Shown here one piece after another: positions 1-12,880 of a DNA stretch of 64,000 bases. The stretch's first letter is position 1; every line of letters starts with the position of its first letter. The stretch comes from Prosapia bicincta. Taxonomy: Eukaryota; Arthropoda; Insecta; Hemiptera; Cercopidae. The stretch is from positions 135,822,740 to 135,886,739 of the forward strand of contig JBAIZL010000002.1 of assembly GCA_036971475.1 (NCBI GenBank), written 5' to 3'. The position numbers and the translations under genes were made by a program. Under the pieces are notes generated by a model that was not told the DNA's origin, searched no databases, and worked only from the letters and a program-made list of their open reading frames with translations.

Positions 1-704
1 AAAAGCATAAATAACGTAAAATCGACCATAGATTCGCATTGTGCACTTAGAATTGATCTATAATAAGTATTATAGGAGCTATCGCAATTTTCATATATTT
101 GCTCTAAAAAAAATGCATGAATTATAGTTCATGGATTTTGCGATTTCTACAAAAAATGGATTTCTCATTTAAAAAGCATAAATAGCGTAGAATCGACCAT
201 AGATTCGCATTGTGCACTTAGAATTGAACTATTAAAAGTATTATAGGAGCTACCGCAATTTTCATATATTTGCTCTAAAAAAAATGCATGAATTATAGTT
301 CATGGATTTTGCGATTTCTACAAAAAATGGATTTCTCATTTAAAAAGCATAAATAACGTAGAATCGACCATAGATTCGCATTGTGCACTTAGAATTGATT
401 TATAATAAGTATTATAGGAGCTATCGCAATTGTCATATATTTGCTCTAAAAAAAATGCATGAATTATAGTTCATGGATTTTGCGATTTCTACAAAAAATG
501 GATTTCTCATTTAAAAAGCATAAATAACGTAAAATCGACCATAGATTCGCATTGTGCACTTAGAATTGATCTATAATAAGTATTATAGGAGCTATCGCAA
601 TTTTCATATATTTGCTCTAAAAAAAATGCATGAATTATAGTTCATGGATTTTGCGATTTCTACAAAAAATGGATTTCTCATTTAAAAAGCATAAATAGCG
701 TAGA

Positions 705-875
705 ATCGACCATAGATTCGCATTGTGCACTTAGAATTGAACTATTATAAGTATTATAGGAGCTATCGCAATTTTCATATATTTGCTCTAAAAAAAATGC
801 ATGAATTATAGTTCATGGATTTTGCGATTTCTACAAAAAATGGATTTCTCATTTAAAAAGCATAAATAACGTAGA
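705..875 (+). repeat. Class B monomer (example)
   Basis: It is distinguished by GAACTATTATAAG at bases 35-47 and an AGCGTAGA upstream flank. Further class B copies start at 192, 1389, 1902, 2585, 3611, 3782 and 4638, and again near 8740. Class B is absent from the later domains. Confidence 0.85.
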
Positions 876-1046
876 ATCGACCATAGATTCGCATTGTGCA
901 CTTAGAATTGATCTATAATAAGTATTATAGGAGCTATCGCAATTGTCATATATTTGCTCTAAAAAAAATGCATGAATTATAGTTCATGGATTTTGCGATT
1001 TCTACAAAAAATGGATTTCTCATTTAAAAAGCATAAATAACGTAGA

Positions 1047-1217
1047 ATCGACCATAGATTCGCATTGTGCACTTAGAATTGTTCTATAATAAGTATTATA
1101 GGAGCTATGGCAATTTTCATATATTTGCTCTAAAAAAAATGCATGAATTATAGTTCATGGATTTTGCGATTTCTACAAAAAATGGATTTCTCATTTAAAA
1201 AGCATAAATAACGTAGA
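1047..1217 (+). repeat. Class D monomer (example)
   Basis: GTTCTATAATAAG with CTATGGCAATTTTC. It is the only domain I class with G63, the base that dominates from domain III onward. Other copies start at 2243 and 2927. Monomers with G63 but A36 at 5493, near 6190 and near 7390 are intermediate. Confidence 0.8.
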
Positions 1218-1730
1218 ATCGACCATAGATTCGCATTGTGCACTTAGAATTGATCTATAATAAGTATTATAGGAGCTATCGCAATTTTCATATATTTGCT
1301 CTAAAAAAAATGCATGAATTATAGTTCATGGATTTTGCGATTTCTACAAAAAATGGATTTCTCATTTAAAAAGCATAAATAGCTTAGAATCGACCATAGA
1401 TTCGCATTGTGCACTTAGAATTGAACTATTATAAGTATTATAGGAGCTATCGCAATTTTCATATATTTGCTCTAAAAAAAATGCATGAATTATAGTTCAT
1501 GGATTTTGCGATTTCTACAAAAAATGGATTTCTCATTTAAAAAGCATAAATAACGTAGAATCGACCATAGATTCGCATTGTGCACTTAGAATTGATCTAT
1601 AATAAGTATTATAGGAGCTATCGCAATTGTCATATATTTGCTCTAAAAAAAATGCATGAATTATAGTTCATGGATTTTGCGATTTCTACAAAAAATGGAT
1701 TTCTCATTTAAAAAGCATAAATAACGTAAA

Positions 1731-2926
1731 ATCGACCATAGATTCGCATTGTGCACTTAGAATTGATCTATAATAAGTATTATAGGAGCTATCGCAATTT
1801 TCATATATTTGCTCTAAAAAAAATGCATGAATTATAGTTCATGGATTTTGCGATTTCTACAAAAAATGGATTTCTCATTTAAAAAGCATAAATAGCGTAG
1901 AATCGACCATAGATTCGCATTGTGCACTTAGAATTGAACTATTATAAGTATTATAGGAGCTATCGCAATTTTCATATATTTGCTCTAAAAAAAATGCATG
2001 AATTATAGTTCATGGATTTTGCGATTTCTACAAAAAATGGATTTCTCATTTAAAAAGCATAAATAACGTAGAATCGACCATAGATTCGCATTGTGCACTT
2101 AGAATTGATCTATAATAAGTATTATAGGAGCTATCGCAATTGTCATATATTTGCTCTAAAAAAATTCATGAATTATAGTTCATGGATTTTGCGATTTCTA
2201 CAAAAAATGGATTTCTCATTTAAAAAGCATAAATAACGTAGAATCGACCATAGATTCGCATTGTGCACTTAGAATTGTTCTATAATAAGTATTATAGGAG
2301 CTATGGCAATTTTCATATATTTGCTCTAAAAAAAATGCATGAATTATAGTTCATGGATTTTGCGATTTCTACAAAAAATGGATTTCTCATTTAAAAAGCA
2401 TAAATAACGTAGAATCGACCATAGATTCGCATTGTGCACTTAGAATTGATCTATAATAAGTATTATAGGAGCTATCGCAATTTTCATATATTTGCTCTAA
2501 AAAAAATGCATGAATTATAGTTCATGGATTTTGCGATTTCTACAAAAAATGGATTTCTCATTTAAAAAGCATAAATAGCGTAGAATCGACCATAGATTCG
2601 CATTGTGCACTTAGAATTGAACTATTATAAGTATTATAGGAGCTATCGCAATTTTCATATATTTGCTCTAAAAAAAATGCATGAATTATAGTTCATGGAT
2701 TTTGCGATTTCTACAAAAAATGGATTTCTCATTTAAAAAGCATAAATAACGTAGAATCGACCATAGATTCGCATTGTGCACTTAGAATTGATCTATAATA
2801 AGTATTATAGGAGCTATCGCAATTGTCATATATTTGCTCTAAAAAAAATGCATGAATTATAGTTCATGGATTTTGCGATTTCTACAAAAAATGGATTTCT
2901 CATTTAAAAAGCATAAATAACGTAGA
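1731..2926 (+). repeat. 7-mer higher-order repeat, copy 2 (A B C D A B C)
   Basis: The class order of 534-1730 repeats, including the CGTAAAATCG marker on the first A. It is 1 bp shorter because the A-tract near 2160 has lost one A, next to a G to T change (AAATTCATG). After 2926 the regular order breaks down: D A then C, with B missing. Confidence 0.85.
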
Positions 2927-5150
2927 ATCGACCATAGATTCGCATTGTGCACTTAGAATTGTTCTATAATAAGTATTATAGGAGCTATGGCAATTTTCAT
3001 ATATTTGCTCTAAAAAAAATGCATGAATTATAGTTCATGGATTTTGCGATTTCTACAAAAAATGGATTTCTCATTTAAAAAGCATAAATAACGTAGAATC
3101 GACCATAGATTCGCATTGTGCACTTAGAATTGATCTATAATAAGTATTATAGGAGCTATCGCAATTTTCATATATTTGCTCTAAAAAAAATGCATGAATT
3201 ATAGTTCATGGATTTTGCGATTTCTACAAAAAATGGATTTCTCATTTAAAAAGCATAAATAACGTAGAATCGACCATAGATTCGCATTGTGCACTTAGAA
3301 TTGATCTATAATAAGTATTATAGGAGCTATCGCAATTGTCATATATTTGCTCTAAAAAAAATGCATGAATTATAGTTCATGGATTTTGCGATTTCTACAA
3401 AAAATGGATTTCTCATTTAAAAAGCATAAATAACGTAGAATCGACCATAGATTCGCATTGTGCACTTAGATTTGATCTATAATAAGTATTATAGGAGCTA
3501 TCGCAATTTTCATATATTTGCTCTAAAAAAAATGCATGAATTATAGTTCATGGATTTTGCGATTTCTACAAAAAATGGATTTCTCATTTAAAAAGCATAA
3601 ATAGCGTAGAATCGACCATAGATTCGCATTGTGCACTTAGAATTGAACTATTATAAGTATTATAGGAGCTATCGCAATTTTCATATATTTGCTCTAAAAA
3701 AAATGCATGAATTATAGTTCATGGATTTTGCGATTTCTACAAAAAATGGATTTCTCATTTAAAAAGCATAAATAGCGTAGAATCGACCATAGATTCGCAT
3801 TGTGCACTTAGAATTGAACTATTATAAGTATTATAGGAGCTACCGCAATTTTCATATATTTGCTCTAAAAAAAATGCATGAATTATAGTTCATGGATTTT
3901 GCGATTTCTACAAAAAATGGATTTCTCATTTAAAAAGCATAAATAACGTAGAATCGACCATAGATTCGCATTGTGCACTTAGAATTGATCTATAATAAGC
4001 ATTATAGGAGCATTAGCAATTGTCATATATTTGCTCTAAAAAAAATGCATGAATTATAGTTCATTGATTTTGCGATTTCTACAAAAAATGGATTTCTCAT
4101 TTAAAAAGCATAAATAACGTAGAATCGACCATAGATTCGCATTGTGCACTTAAGAATTGATCTATAATAAGTATTATAACAGCTATCGCAATTGTCATAT
4201 ATTTGCTCTAAAAAAAATGCATGAATTATAGTTCATGGATTTTGCGATTTCTACAAAAAATGGATTTCTCATTTAAAAAGCATAAATAACGTAGAATCGA
4301 CCATAGATTCGCATTGTGCACTTAGAATTGATCTATAATAAGTATTATAGGAGCTATCGCAATTGTCATATATTTGCTCTAAAAAAAATGCATGAATTAT
4401 AGTTCATGGATTTTGCGATTTCTACAAAAAATGGATTTCTCATTTAAAAAACATAAATAACGTAGAATCGACCATAGATTCGCATTGTGCACTTAGAATT
4501 GATCTATAATAAGTATTATAGGAGCTATCGCAATTGTCATATATTTGCTCTAAAAAAAATGCATGAATTATAGTTCATGGATTTTGCGATTTCTACAAAA
4601 AATGGATTTCTCATTTAAAAAGCATAAATAGCGTAGAATCGACCATAGATTCGCATTGTGCACTTAGAATTGAACTATTATAAGTATTATAGGAGCTATC
4701 GCAATTTTCATATATTTGCTCTAAAAAAAATGCATGAATTATAGTTCATGGATTTTGCGATTTCTACAAAAAATGGATTTCTCATTTAAAAAGCATAAAT
4801 AACGTAGAATCGAAAATAGATTCGCATTGTGCACTTAGAATTGATCTATAATAAGTATTATAGGAGCTATCGCAATTTTCATATATTTGCTCTAAAAAAA
4901 ATGCATGAATTATAGTTCATGGATTTTGCGATCTCTACAAAAAATGGATTTCTCATTTAAAAAGCATAAATAACGTAGAATCGACCATAGATTCGCATTG
5001 TGCACTTAGAATTGATCTATAATAAGTATTATAGGAGCTATCGCAATTGTCATATATTTGCTCTAAAAAAAATGCATGAATTATAGTTCATGGATTTTGC
5101 GATTTCTACAAAAAATGGATTTCTCATTTAAAAAGCATAAATAACGTAGA

Positions 5151-5321
5151 ATCGACCATAGATTCGCATTGTGCACTTAGAATTGATCTATAATAAGTAT
5201 TATAGGAGCTATCGCAATTGTCATATATTTGCTCTAAAAAAAATGCATGAATTATAGTTCATGGATTTTGCGATTTCTACAAAAAATGGATTTCTTATTT
5301 AAAAAGCATAAATAACGTAGA
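5151..5321 (+). repeat. Class C monomer (example)
   Basis: A clean copy of the domain II type. Dyad 1 carries A46, so its central pair is mismatched. Base 70 is G, giving CAATTG, itself a 6-bp palindrome. Confidence 0.85.
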
Positions 5322-5650
5322 ATCGACCATAGATTCGCATTGTGCACTTAGAATTGATCTATAATAAGTATTATAGGAGCTATCGCAATTGTCATATATT
5401 TGCTCATAAAAAAATGCATGAATTATAGTTCATGGATTTTGCGATTTCTACAAAAAATTGATTTCTCATTTTAAAAGCATAAATAACGTAGAATCGACCA
5501 TAGATTCGCATTGTGCACTTAGAATTGATCTATAATAAGTATTATAGGAGCTATGGCAATTTTCATATATTTGCTCTAAAAAAAATGCATGAATTATAGT
5601 TCATGGATTTTGCGATTTCTACAAAAAATGGATTTCTCATTTAAAAAGCA

Positions 5651-6846
5651 TAAAAAACGTAGAATCGACCATAGATTCGCATTGTGCACTTAGAATTGAT
5701 CTATAATAAGTATTATAGGAGCTATCGCAATTGTCATATATTTGCTCTAAAAAAAATGCATGAATTATAGTTCATGGATTTTGCGATTTCTACAAAAAAT
5801 GGATTTCTCATTTAAAAAGCATAAATAACGTAGAATCGACCATAGATTCTCATTGTGCACTTAGAATTGATCTATAATAAGTATTATAGGAGCTATCGCA
5901 ATTGTCATATATTTGCTCTAAAAAAAATGCATGAATTATAGTTCATGGATTTTGCGATTTCTACAAAAAATGGATTTCTCATTTAAAAAGCATAAATAAC
6001 GTAGAATCGACCATAGATTCGCATTGTGCACTTAGAATTGATCTATAATAAGTGTTATAGGAGCTATCGCAATTGTCATATATTTGCTCTAAAAAAAATG
6101 CATGAATTATAGTTCATGGATTTTGCGATTTCTACAAAAAATGGATTTCTCATTTAAAAAGCATAAATAACGTAGAATCGACCATAGATTCGCATTGTGC
6201 ACTTAGAATTGATCTATAATAAGTATTATAGGAGCTATGGCAATTTTCATATATTTGCTCTAAAAAAAATGCATGAATTATAGTTCATGGATTTTGCGAT
6301 TTCTACAAAAAATGGATTTCTCATTTAAAAAGCATAAATAACGTAGAATCGACCATAGATTCGCATTGTGCACTTAGAATTGATCTATAATAAGTATTAT
6401 AGGAGCTATCGCAATTGTCATATATTTGCTCTAAAAAAAATGCATGAATTATAGTTCATGGATTTTGCGATTTCTACAAAAAATGGATTTCTCATTTAAA
6501 AAGCATAAATAACGTAGAATCGACCATAGATTCGCATTGTGCACTTAGAATTGATCTATAATAAGTATTATAGGAGCTATCGCAATTGTCATATATTTGC
6601 TCTAAAAAAATGCATGAATTATAGTTAATGGATTTTGCGATTTCTACAAAAAATGGATTTCTCAATTAAAAAGCATAAATAACGTAGAATCGACCATAGA
6701 TTCGCATTGTGCACTTAGAATTGATCTATAATAAGTGTTATAGGAGCTATCGCAATTGTCATATATTTGCTCTAAAAAAAATGCATGAATTATAGTTCAT
6801 GGATTTTGCGATTTCTACAAAAAATGGATTTCTCATTTAAAAAGCA
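5651..6846 (+). repeat. Domain II 7-mer unit, copy a
   Basis: It begins at the TAAAAAACGT marker (5651), followed by GATTCTCATTG (5845), AAGTGTTATAG (6051), a G63 monomer (6239) and TTAATGG with CTCAATTAAAAAG (6625). All of these recur 1196 bp later (7 x 171 minus 1). Confidence 0.9.
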
Positions 6847-8042
6847 TAAAAAACGTAGAATCGACCATAGATTCGCATTGTGCACTTAGAATTGATCTAT
6901 AATAAGTATTATAGGAGCTATCGCAATTGTCATATATTTGCTCTAAAAAAAATGCATGAATTATAGTTCATGGATTTTGCGATTTCTACAAAAAATGGAT
7001 TTCTCATTTAAAAAGCATAAATAACGTAGAATCGACCATAGATTCTCATTGTGCACTTAGAATTGATCTATAATAAGTATTATAGGAGCTATCGCAATTG
7101 TCATATATTTGCTCTAAAAAAAATGCATGAATTATAGTTCATGGATTTTGCGATTTCTACAAAAAATGGATTTCTCATTTAAAAAGCATAAATAACGTAG
7201 AATCGACCATAGATTCGCATTGTGCACTTAGAATTGATCTATAATAAGTGTTATAGGAGCTATCGCAATTGTCATATATTTGCTCTAAAAAAAATGCATG
7301 AATTATAGTTCATGGATTTTGCGATTTCTACAAAAAATGGATTTCTCATTTAAAAAGCATAAATAACGTAGAATCGACCATAGATTCGCATTGTGCACTT
7401 AGAATTGATCTATAATAAGTATTATAGGAGCTATGGCAATTTTCATATATTTGCTCTAAAAAAAATGCATGAATTATAGTTCATGGATTTTGCGATTTCT
7501 ACAAAAAATGGATTTCTCATTTAAAAAGCATAAATAACGTAGAATCGACCATAGATTCGCATTGTGCACTTAGAATTGATCTATAATAAGTATTATAGGA
7601 GCTATCGCAATTGTCATATATTTGCTCTAAAAAAAATGCATGAATTATAGTTCATGGATTTTGCGATTTCTACAAAAAATGGATTTCTCATTTAAAAAGC
7701 ATAAATAACGTAGAATCGACCATAGATTCGCATTGTGCACTTAGAATTGATCTATAATAAGTATTATAGGAGCTATCGCAATTGTCATATATTTGCTCTA
7801 AAAAAATGCATGAATTATAGTTAATGGATTTTGCGATTTCTACAAAAAATGGATTTCTCAATTAAAAAGCATAAATAACGTAGAATCGACCATAGATTCG
7901 CATTGTGCACTTAGAATTGATCTATAATAAGTGTTATAGGAGCTATCGCAATTGTCATATATTTGCTCTAAAAAAAATGCATGAATTATAGTTCATGGAT
8001 TTTGCGATTTCTACAAAAAATGGATTTCTCATTTAAAAAGCA
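6847..8042 (+). repeat. Domain II 7-mer unit, copy b (tandem)
   Basis: A direct tandem copy of 5651-6846. Markers lie at 6847 (TAAAAAACGT), 7041 (GATTCTCATTG) and 7821 (TTAATGG), each offset by 1196 bp. Confidence 0.9.
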
Positions 8043-8397
8043 TAAATAACGTAGAATCGACCATAGATTCGCATTGTGCACTTAGAATTGATCTATAATA
8101 AGTATTATAAGAGCTATCGCAATTGTCATATATTTGCTCTAAAAAAAATGCATGAATTATAGTTCATGGGTTTTGCGATTTCTACAAAAAATGGATTTCT
8201 CATTTAAAAAGCATAAATAACGTAGAATCGACCATAGATTCGCATTGTGCACTTAGAATTGATCTATAATAAGTATTATAGGAGCTATCGCAATTGTCAT
8301 ATATTTGCTCTAAAAAAAATGCATGAATTATAGTTCATGGATTTTGCGATTTCTACAAAAAATGGATTTCTCATTTAAAAAGCATAAATAACGTAGA

Positions 8398-11119
8398 ATC
8401 GACTATAGATTCGCATTGTGCACTTAGAATTGATCTATAATAAGTATTATAGGAGCTATCGCAATTGTCATATATTTGCTCTAAAAAAAATGCATGAATT
8501 ATAGTTCATGGATTTTGCGATTTCTACAAAAAATGGATTTCTCATTTAAAAAACATAAATAACGTAGAATCGACCATAGATTCGCATTGTGCACTTAGAA
8601 TTGATCTATAATAAGTATTATAGGAGCTATCGCAATTGTCATATATTTGCTCTAAAAAAAATGCATGAATTATAGTTCATGGATTTTGCGATTTCTACAA
8701 AAAATGGATTTCTCATTTAAAAAGCATAAATAGCGTAGAATCGACCATAGATTCGCATTGTGCACTTAGAATTGAACTATTATAAGTATTATAGGAGCTA
8801 TCGCAATTTTCATATATTTGCTCTAAAAAAAATGCATGAATTATAGTTCATGGATTTTGCGATTTCTACAAAAAATGGATTTCTCATTTAAAAAGCATAA
8901 ATAACGTAGAATCGAAAATAGATTCGCATTGTGCACTTAGAATTGATCTATAATAAGTATTATAGGAGCTATCGCAATTTTCATATATTTGCTCTAAAAA
9001 AAATGCATGAATTATAGTTCATGGATTTTGCGATCTCTACAAAAAATGGATTTCTCATTTAAAAAGCATAAATAACGTAGAATCGACCATAGATTCGCAT
9101 TGTGCACTTAGAATTGATCTATAATAAGTATTATAGGAGCTATCGCAATTGTCATATATTTGCTCTAAAAAAAATGCATGAATTATAGTTCATGGATTTT
9201 GCGATTTCTACAAAAAATGGATTTCTCATTTAAAAAGCATAAATAACGTAGAATCGACCATAGATTCGCATTGTGCACTTAGAATTGATCTATAATAAGT
9301 ATTATAGGAGCTATCGCAATTGTCATATATTTGCTCTAAAAAAAATGCATGAATTATAGTTCATGGATTTTGCGATTTCTACAAAAAATGGATTTCTCAT
9401 TTAAAAAGCATAAATAACGTAGAATCGACCATAGATTCGCATTGTGCACTTAGAATTGATCTATAATAAGTATTATAGGAGCTATCGCAATTGTCATATA
9501 TTTGCTCTAAAAAAAATGCATGAATTATAGTTCATGGATTTTGCGATTTCTACAAAAAATGGATTTCTTATTTAAAAAGCATAAATAACGTAGAATCGAC
9601 CATAGATTCGCATTGTGCACTTAGAATTGATCTATAATAAGTATTATAGGAGCTATCGCAATTGTCATATATTTGCTCATAAAAAAATGCATGAATTATA
9701 GTTCATGGATTTTGCGATTTCTACAAAAAATTGATTTCTCATTTTAAAAGCATAAATAACGTAGAATCGACCATAGATTCGCATTGTGCACTTAGAATTG
9801 ATCTATAATAAGTATTATAGGAGCTATGGCAATTTTCATATATTTGCTCTAAAAAAAATGCATGAATTATAGTTCATGGATTTTGCGATTTCTACAAAAA
9901 ATGGATTTCTCATTTAAAAAGCATAAAAAACGTAGAATCGACCATAGATTCGCATTGTGCACTTAGAATTGATCTATAATAAGTATTATAGGAGCTATCG
10001 CAATTGTCATATATTTGCTCTAAAAAAAATGCATGAATTATAGTTCATGGATTTTGCGATTTCTACAAAAAATGGATTTCTCATTTAAAAAGCATAAATA
10101 ACGTAGAATCGACCATAGATTCTCATTGTGCACTTAGAATTGATCTATAATAAGTATTATAGGAGCTATCGCAATTGTCATATATTTGCTCTAAAAAAAA
10201 TGCATGAATTATAGTTCATGGATTTTGCGATTTCTACAAAAAATGGATTTCTCATTTAAAAAGCATAAATAACGTAGAATCGACCATAGATTCGCATTGT
10301 GCACTTAGAATTGATCTATAATAAGTGTTATAGGAGCTATCGCAATTGTCATATATTTGCTCTAAAAAAAATGCATGAATTATAGTTCATGGATTTTGCG
10401 ATTTCTACAAAAAATGGATTTCTCATTTAAAAAGCATAAATAACGTAGAATCGACCATAGATTCGCATTGTGCACTTAGAATTGATCTATAATAAGTATT
10501 ATAGGAGCTATGGCAATTTTCATATATTTGCTCTAAAAAAAATGCATGAATTATAGTTCATGGATTTTGCGATTTCTACAAAAAATGGATTTCTCATTTA
10601 AAAAGCATAAATAACGTAGAATCGACCATAGATTCGCATTGTGCACTTAGAATTGATCTATAATAAGTATTATAGGAGCTATCGCAATTGTCATATATTT
10701 GCTCTAAAAAAAATGCATGAATTATAGTTCATGGATTTTGCGATTTCTACAAAAAATGGATTTCTCATTTAAAAAGCATAAATAACGTAGAATCGACCAT
10801 AGATTCGCATTGTGCACTTAGAATTGATCTATAATAAGTATTATAGGAGCTATCGCAATTGTCATATATTTGCTCTAAAAAAATGCATGAATTATAGTTA
10901 ATGGATTTTGCGATTTCTACAAAAAATGGATTTCTCAATTAAAAAGCATAAATAACGTAGAATCGACCATAGATTCGCATTGTGCACTTAGAATTGATCT
11001 ATAATAAGTGTTATAGGAGCTATCGCAATTGTCATATATTTGCTCTAAAAAAAATGCATGAATTATAGTTCATGGATTTTGCGATTTCTACAAAAAATGG
11101 ATTTCTCATTTAAAAAGCA
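8398..11119 (+). repeat. Large domain II duplication, copy 2
   Basis: This is the partner of 4296-6846. It carries the same rare markers in the same order and one additional 171-bp monomer inserted between the 9033 and 9564 markers. Its first monomer has a private GACTATAG change, shared with 11475. Confidence 0.9.
9924..11119 (+). repeat. Domain II 7-mer unit, copy c
   Basis: Third copy: TAAAAAACGT at 9924, GATTCTCATTG at 10118 and TTAATGG at 10898. It is +4273 from copy a and +3077 (18 monomers minus 1) from copy b. The +3077 match seems to continue past 11119 to the GACTATAG monomer, since 8398 pairs with 11475. Confidence 0.88.
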
Positions 11120-12032
11120 TAAATAACGTAGAATCGACCATAGATTCGCATTGTGCACTTAGAATTGATCTATAATAAGTATTATAACAGCTATCGCAAT
11201 TGTCATATATTTGCTCTAAAAAAAATGCATGAATTATAGTTCATGGATTTTGCGATTTCTACAAAAAATGGATTTCTCATTTAAAAAGCATAAATAACGT
11301 AGAATCGACCATAGATTCGCATTGTGCACTTAGAATTGATCTATAATAAGTATTATAGGAGCTATCGCAATTGTCATATATTTGCTCTAAAAAAAATGCA
11401 TGAATTATAGTTCATGGATTTTGCGATTTCTACAAAAAATGGATTTCTCATTTAAAAAGCATAAATAACGTAGAATCGACTATAGATTCGCATTGTGCAC
11501 TTAGAATTGATCTATAATAAGTATTATAGGAGCTATCGCAATTGTCATATATTTGCTCTAAAAAAAATGCATGAATTATAGTTCATGGATTTTGCGATTT
11601 CTACAAAAAATGGATTTCTCATTTAAAAAGCATAAATAATGTAGAATCGACCATAGATTCGCATTGTGCACTTAGAATTGATCTATAATAAGTATTATAG
11701 GAGCTATCGCAATTTTCATATATTTGCTCTAAAAAAAATGCTTGAATTATAGTTCATGGATTTTGCGATTTCTACAAAAAATGCATTTCTCATTTAAAAA
11801 GCATAAATAACGTAGAATCGAGCATAGATTCCCATTGTGCACTTAGAATTGATCTATAATAAGTATTATAGGAGCTATGGCAATTGTCATATATTTGCTC
11901 TAAAAAAAATGCATGAATTATAGTTCATGGATTTTGCGATTTCTACAAAAAATGGATTTCTCATTTAAAAAGCATAAATAACGTAGAATCGACCATAGAT
12001 TCGCATTGTGCAGTTAGAATTGATCTATAATA

Positions 12033-12152
12033 AGTATTATAGGAGCTATCGCAATTGTCATATATTTGCTCTAAAAAAAATGCATGAATTATAGTATTAT
12101 AGGAGCTATCGCAATTGTCATATATTTGCTCTAAAAAAAATGCATGAATTAT
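12033..12152 (+). repeat. 60-bp internal tandem duplication (231-bp monomer)
   Basis: Bases 12033-12092 repeat exactly as 12093-12152. The unit runs from AGTATTATAG in dyad 1 to GAATTAT in the middle of dyad 2. The junction reads GAATTATAGTATTATAGG, so the centre of dyad 2 is joined to the second half of dyad 1 at a shared AGT. It lies just before the domain II/III switch. Confidence 0.95.
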
Positions 12153-12880
12153 AGTTAATGGATTTTGCGATTTCTACAAAAAATGGATTTCTCATTTAAA
12201 AAGCATAAATAACGTAGAATCGACCATAGATTCGCATTGTGCACTTAGAATTGATCTATAATAAGTATTATAGGAGCTATCGCAATTGTCATATATTTGC
12301 TCTAAAAAAAATGCATGAATTATAGTTCATGGATTTTGCGATTTCTACAAAAAATGGATTTCTCATTTAAAAAGCATAAATAACGTAGAATCGACCATAG
12401 ATTCGCATTGTGCACTTAGAATTGAACTATAATAAGTATTATAGGAGCTATGGCAATTTTCATATATTTGCTCTAAAAAAAATGCATGAATTATAGTTCA
12501 TGGATTTTGCGATTTCTACAAAAAATGGATTTCTCATTTAAAAAGCATAAATAACGTAGAATCGACCATAGATTCGCATTGTGCACTTAGAATTGAACTA
12601 TAATACGTATTATAGGAGCTATGGCAATTTTCATATATTTGCTCTAAAAAAAATGCATGAATTATAGTTCATGGATTTTGCGATTTCTACAAAAAATGGA
12701 TTTCTCATTTAAAAAGCTTAAATAACGTAGAATCGACCATAGATTCGCATTGTGCACTTAGAATTGAACTATGATACGTATTATAGGAGCTATGGCAATT
12801 TTCATATATTTGCTCTAAAAAAAATGTATGAATTATAGTTCATGGATTATGCGATTTCTACAAAAAATGGATTTCTCATT

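Larger units (their letters stand above)
534..1730 (+). repeat. 7-mer higher-order repeat, copy 1 (A B C D A B C)
   Basis: Seven consecutive monomers starting at 534, 705, 876, 1047, 1218, 1389 and 1560 have the class order A B C D A B C. The total is exactly 7 x 171 = 1197 bp. The first A is marked by CGTAAAATCG and the second by CGTAGAATCG, which fixes the 7-mer phase. The preceding ABC at 21-533 looks like the end of an earlier unit. Confidence 0.85.
1..4123 (+). repeat. Domain I: mixed monomer classes A, B, C, D
   Basis: Classes are set by a few bases. A has T37, A46, C63, T70. B has A37, T42 (CTATTATAAG), A46, C63, T70 and is usually preceded by AGCGTAGA. C has T37, A46, C63, G70 (CAATTGTCAT). 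D has T36-T37 (GTTCTATAATAAG), G63, T70. Reading from 21 the order is ABC, ABCDABC, ABCDABC, then a less regular D A B-less run (D A C A B B C). Base 46 is never C here. Confidence 0.85.
4296..6846 (+). repeat. Large domain II duplication, copy 1
   Basis: Markers recur at a fixed offset. The AAACATAAATAACG variant (C at 4452) recurs at 8554, CGAAAATAGATTCG (4811) at 8913, and GCGATCTCTAC (4931) at 9033; all are +4102 bp (24 monomers minus 2). From about 5.29 kb the offset becomes +4273: TTTCTTATTT at 5291 and 9564, CAAAAAATTG at 5451 and 9724. Copy 2 therefore holds one extra monomer. Confidence 0.9.
4124..12389 (+). repeat. Domain II: near-homogeneous class C monomers
   Basis: Almost every monomer has GATCTATAATAAG, CTATCGC and CAATTGTCAT (T37, A46, C63, G70). 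The first copy, at 4124, has private changes (CTTAAGAATTG, TTATAACAG). A few class A, B or D-like monomers are interspersed at fixed places that repeat with the large duplication. The domain ends in a cluster of damaged monomers at 11.7-12.2 kb. Confidence 0.85.
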
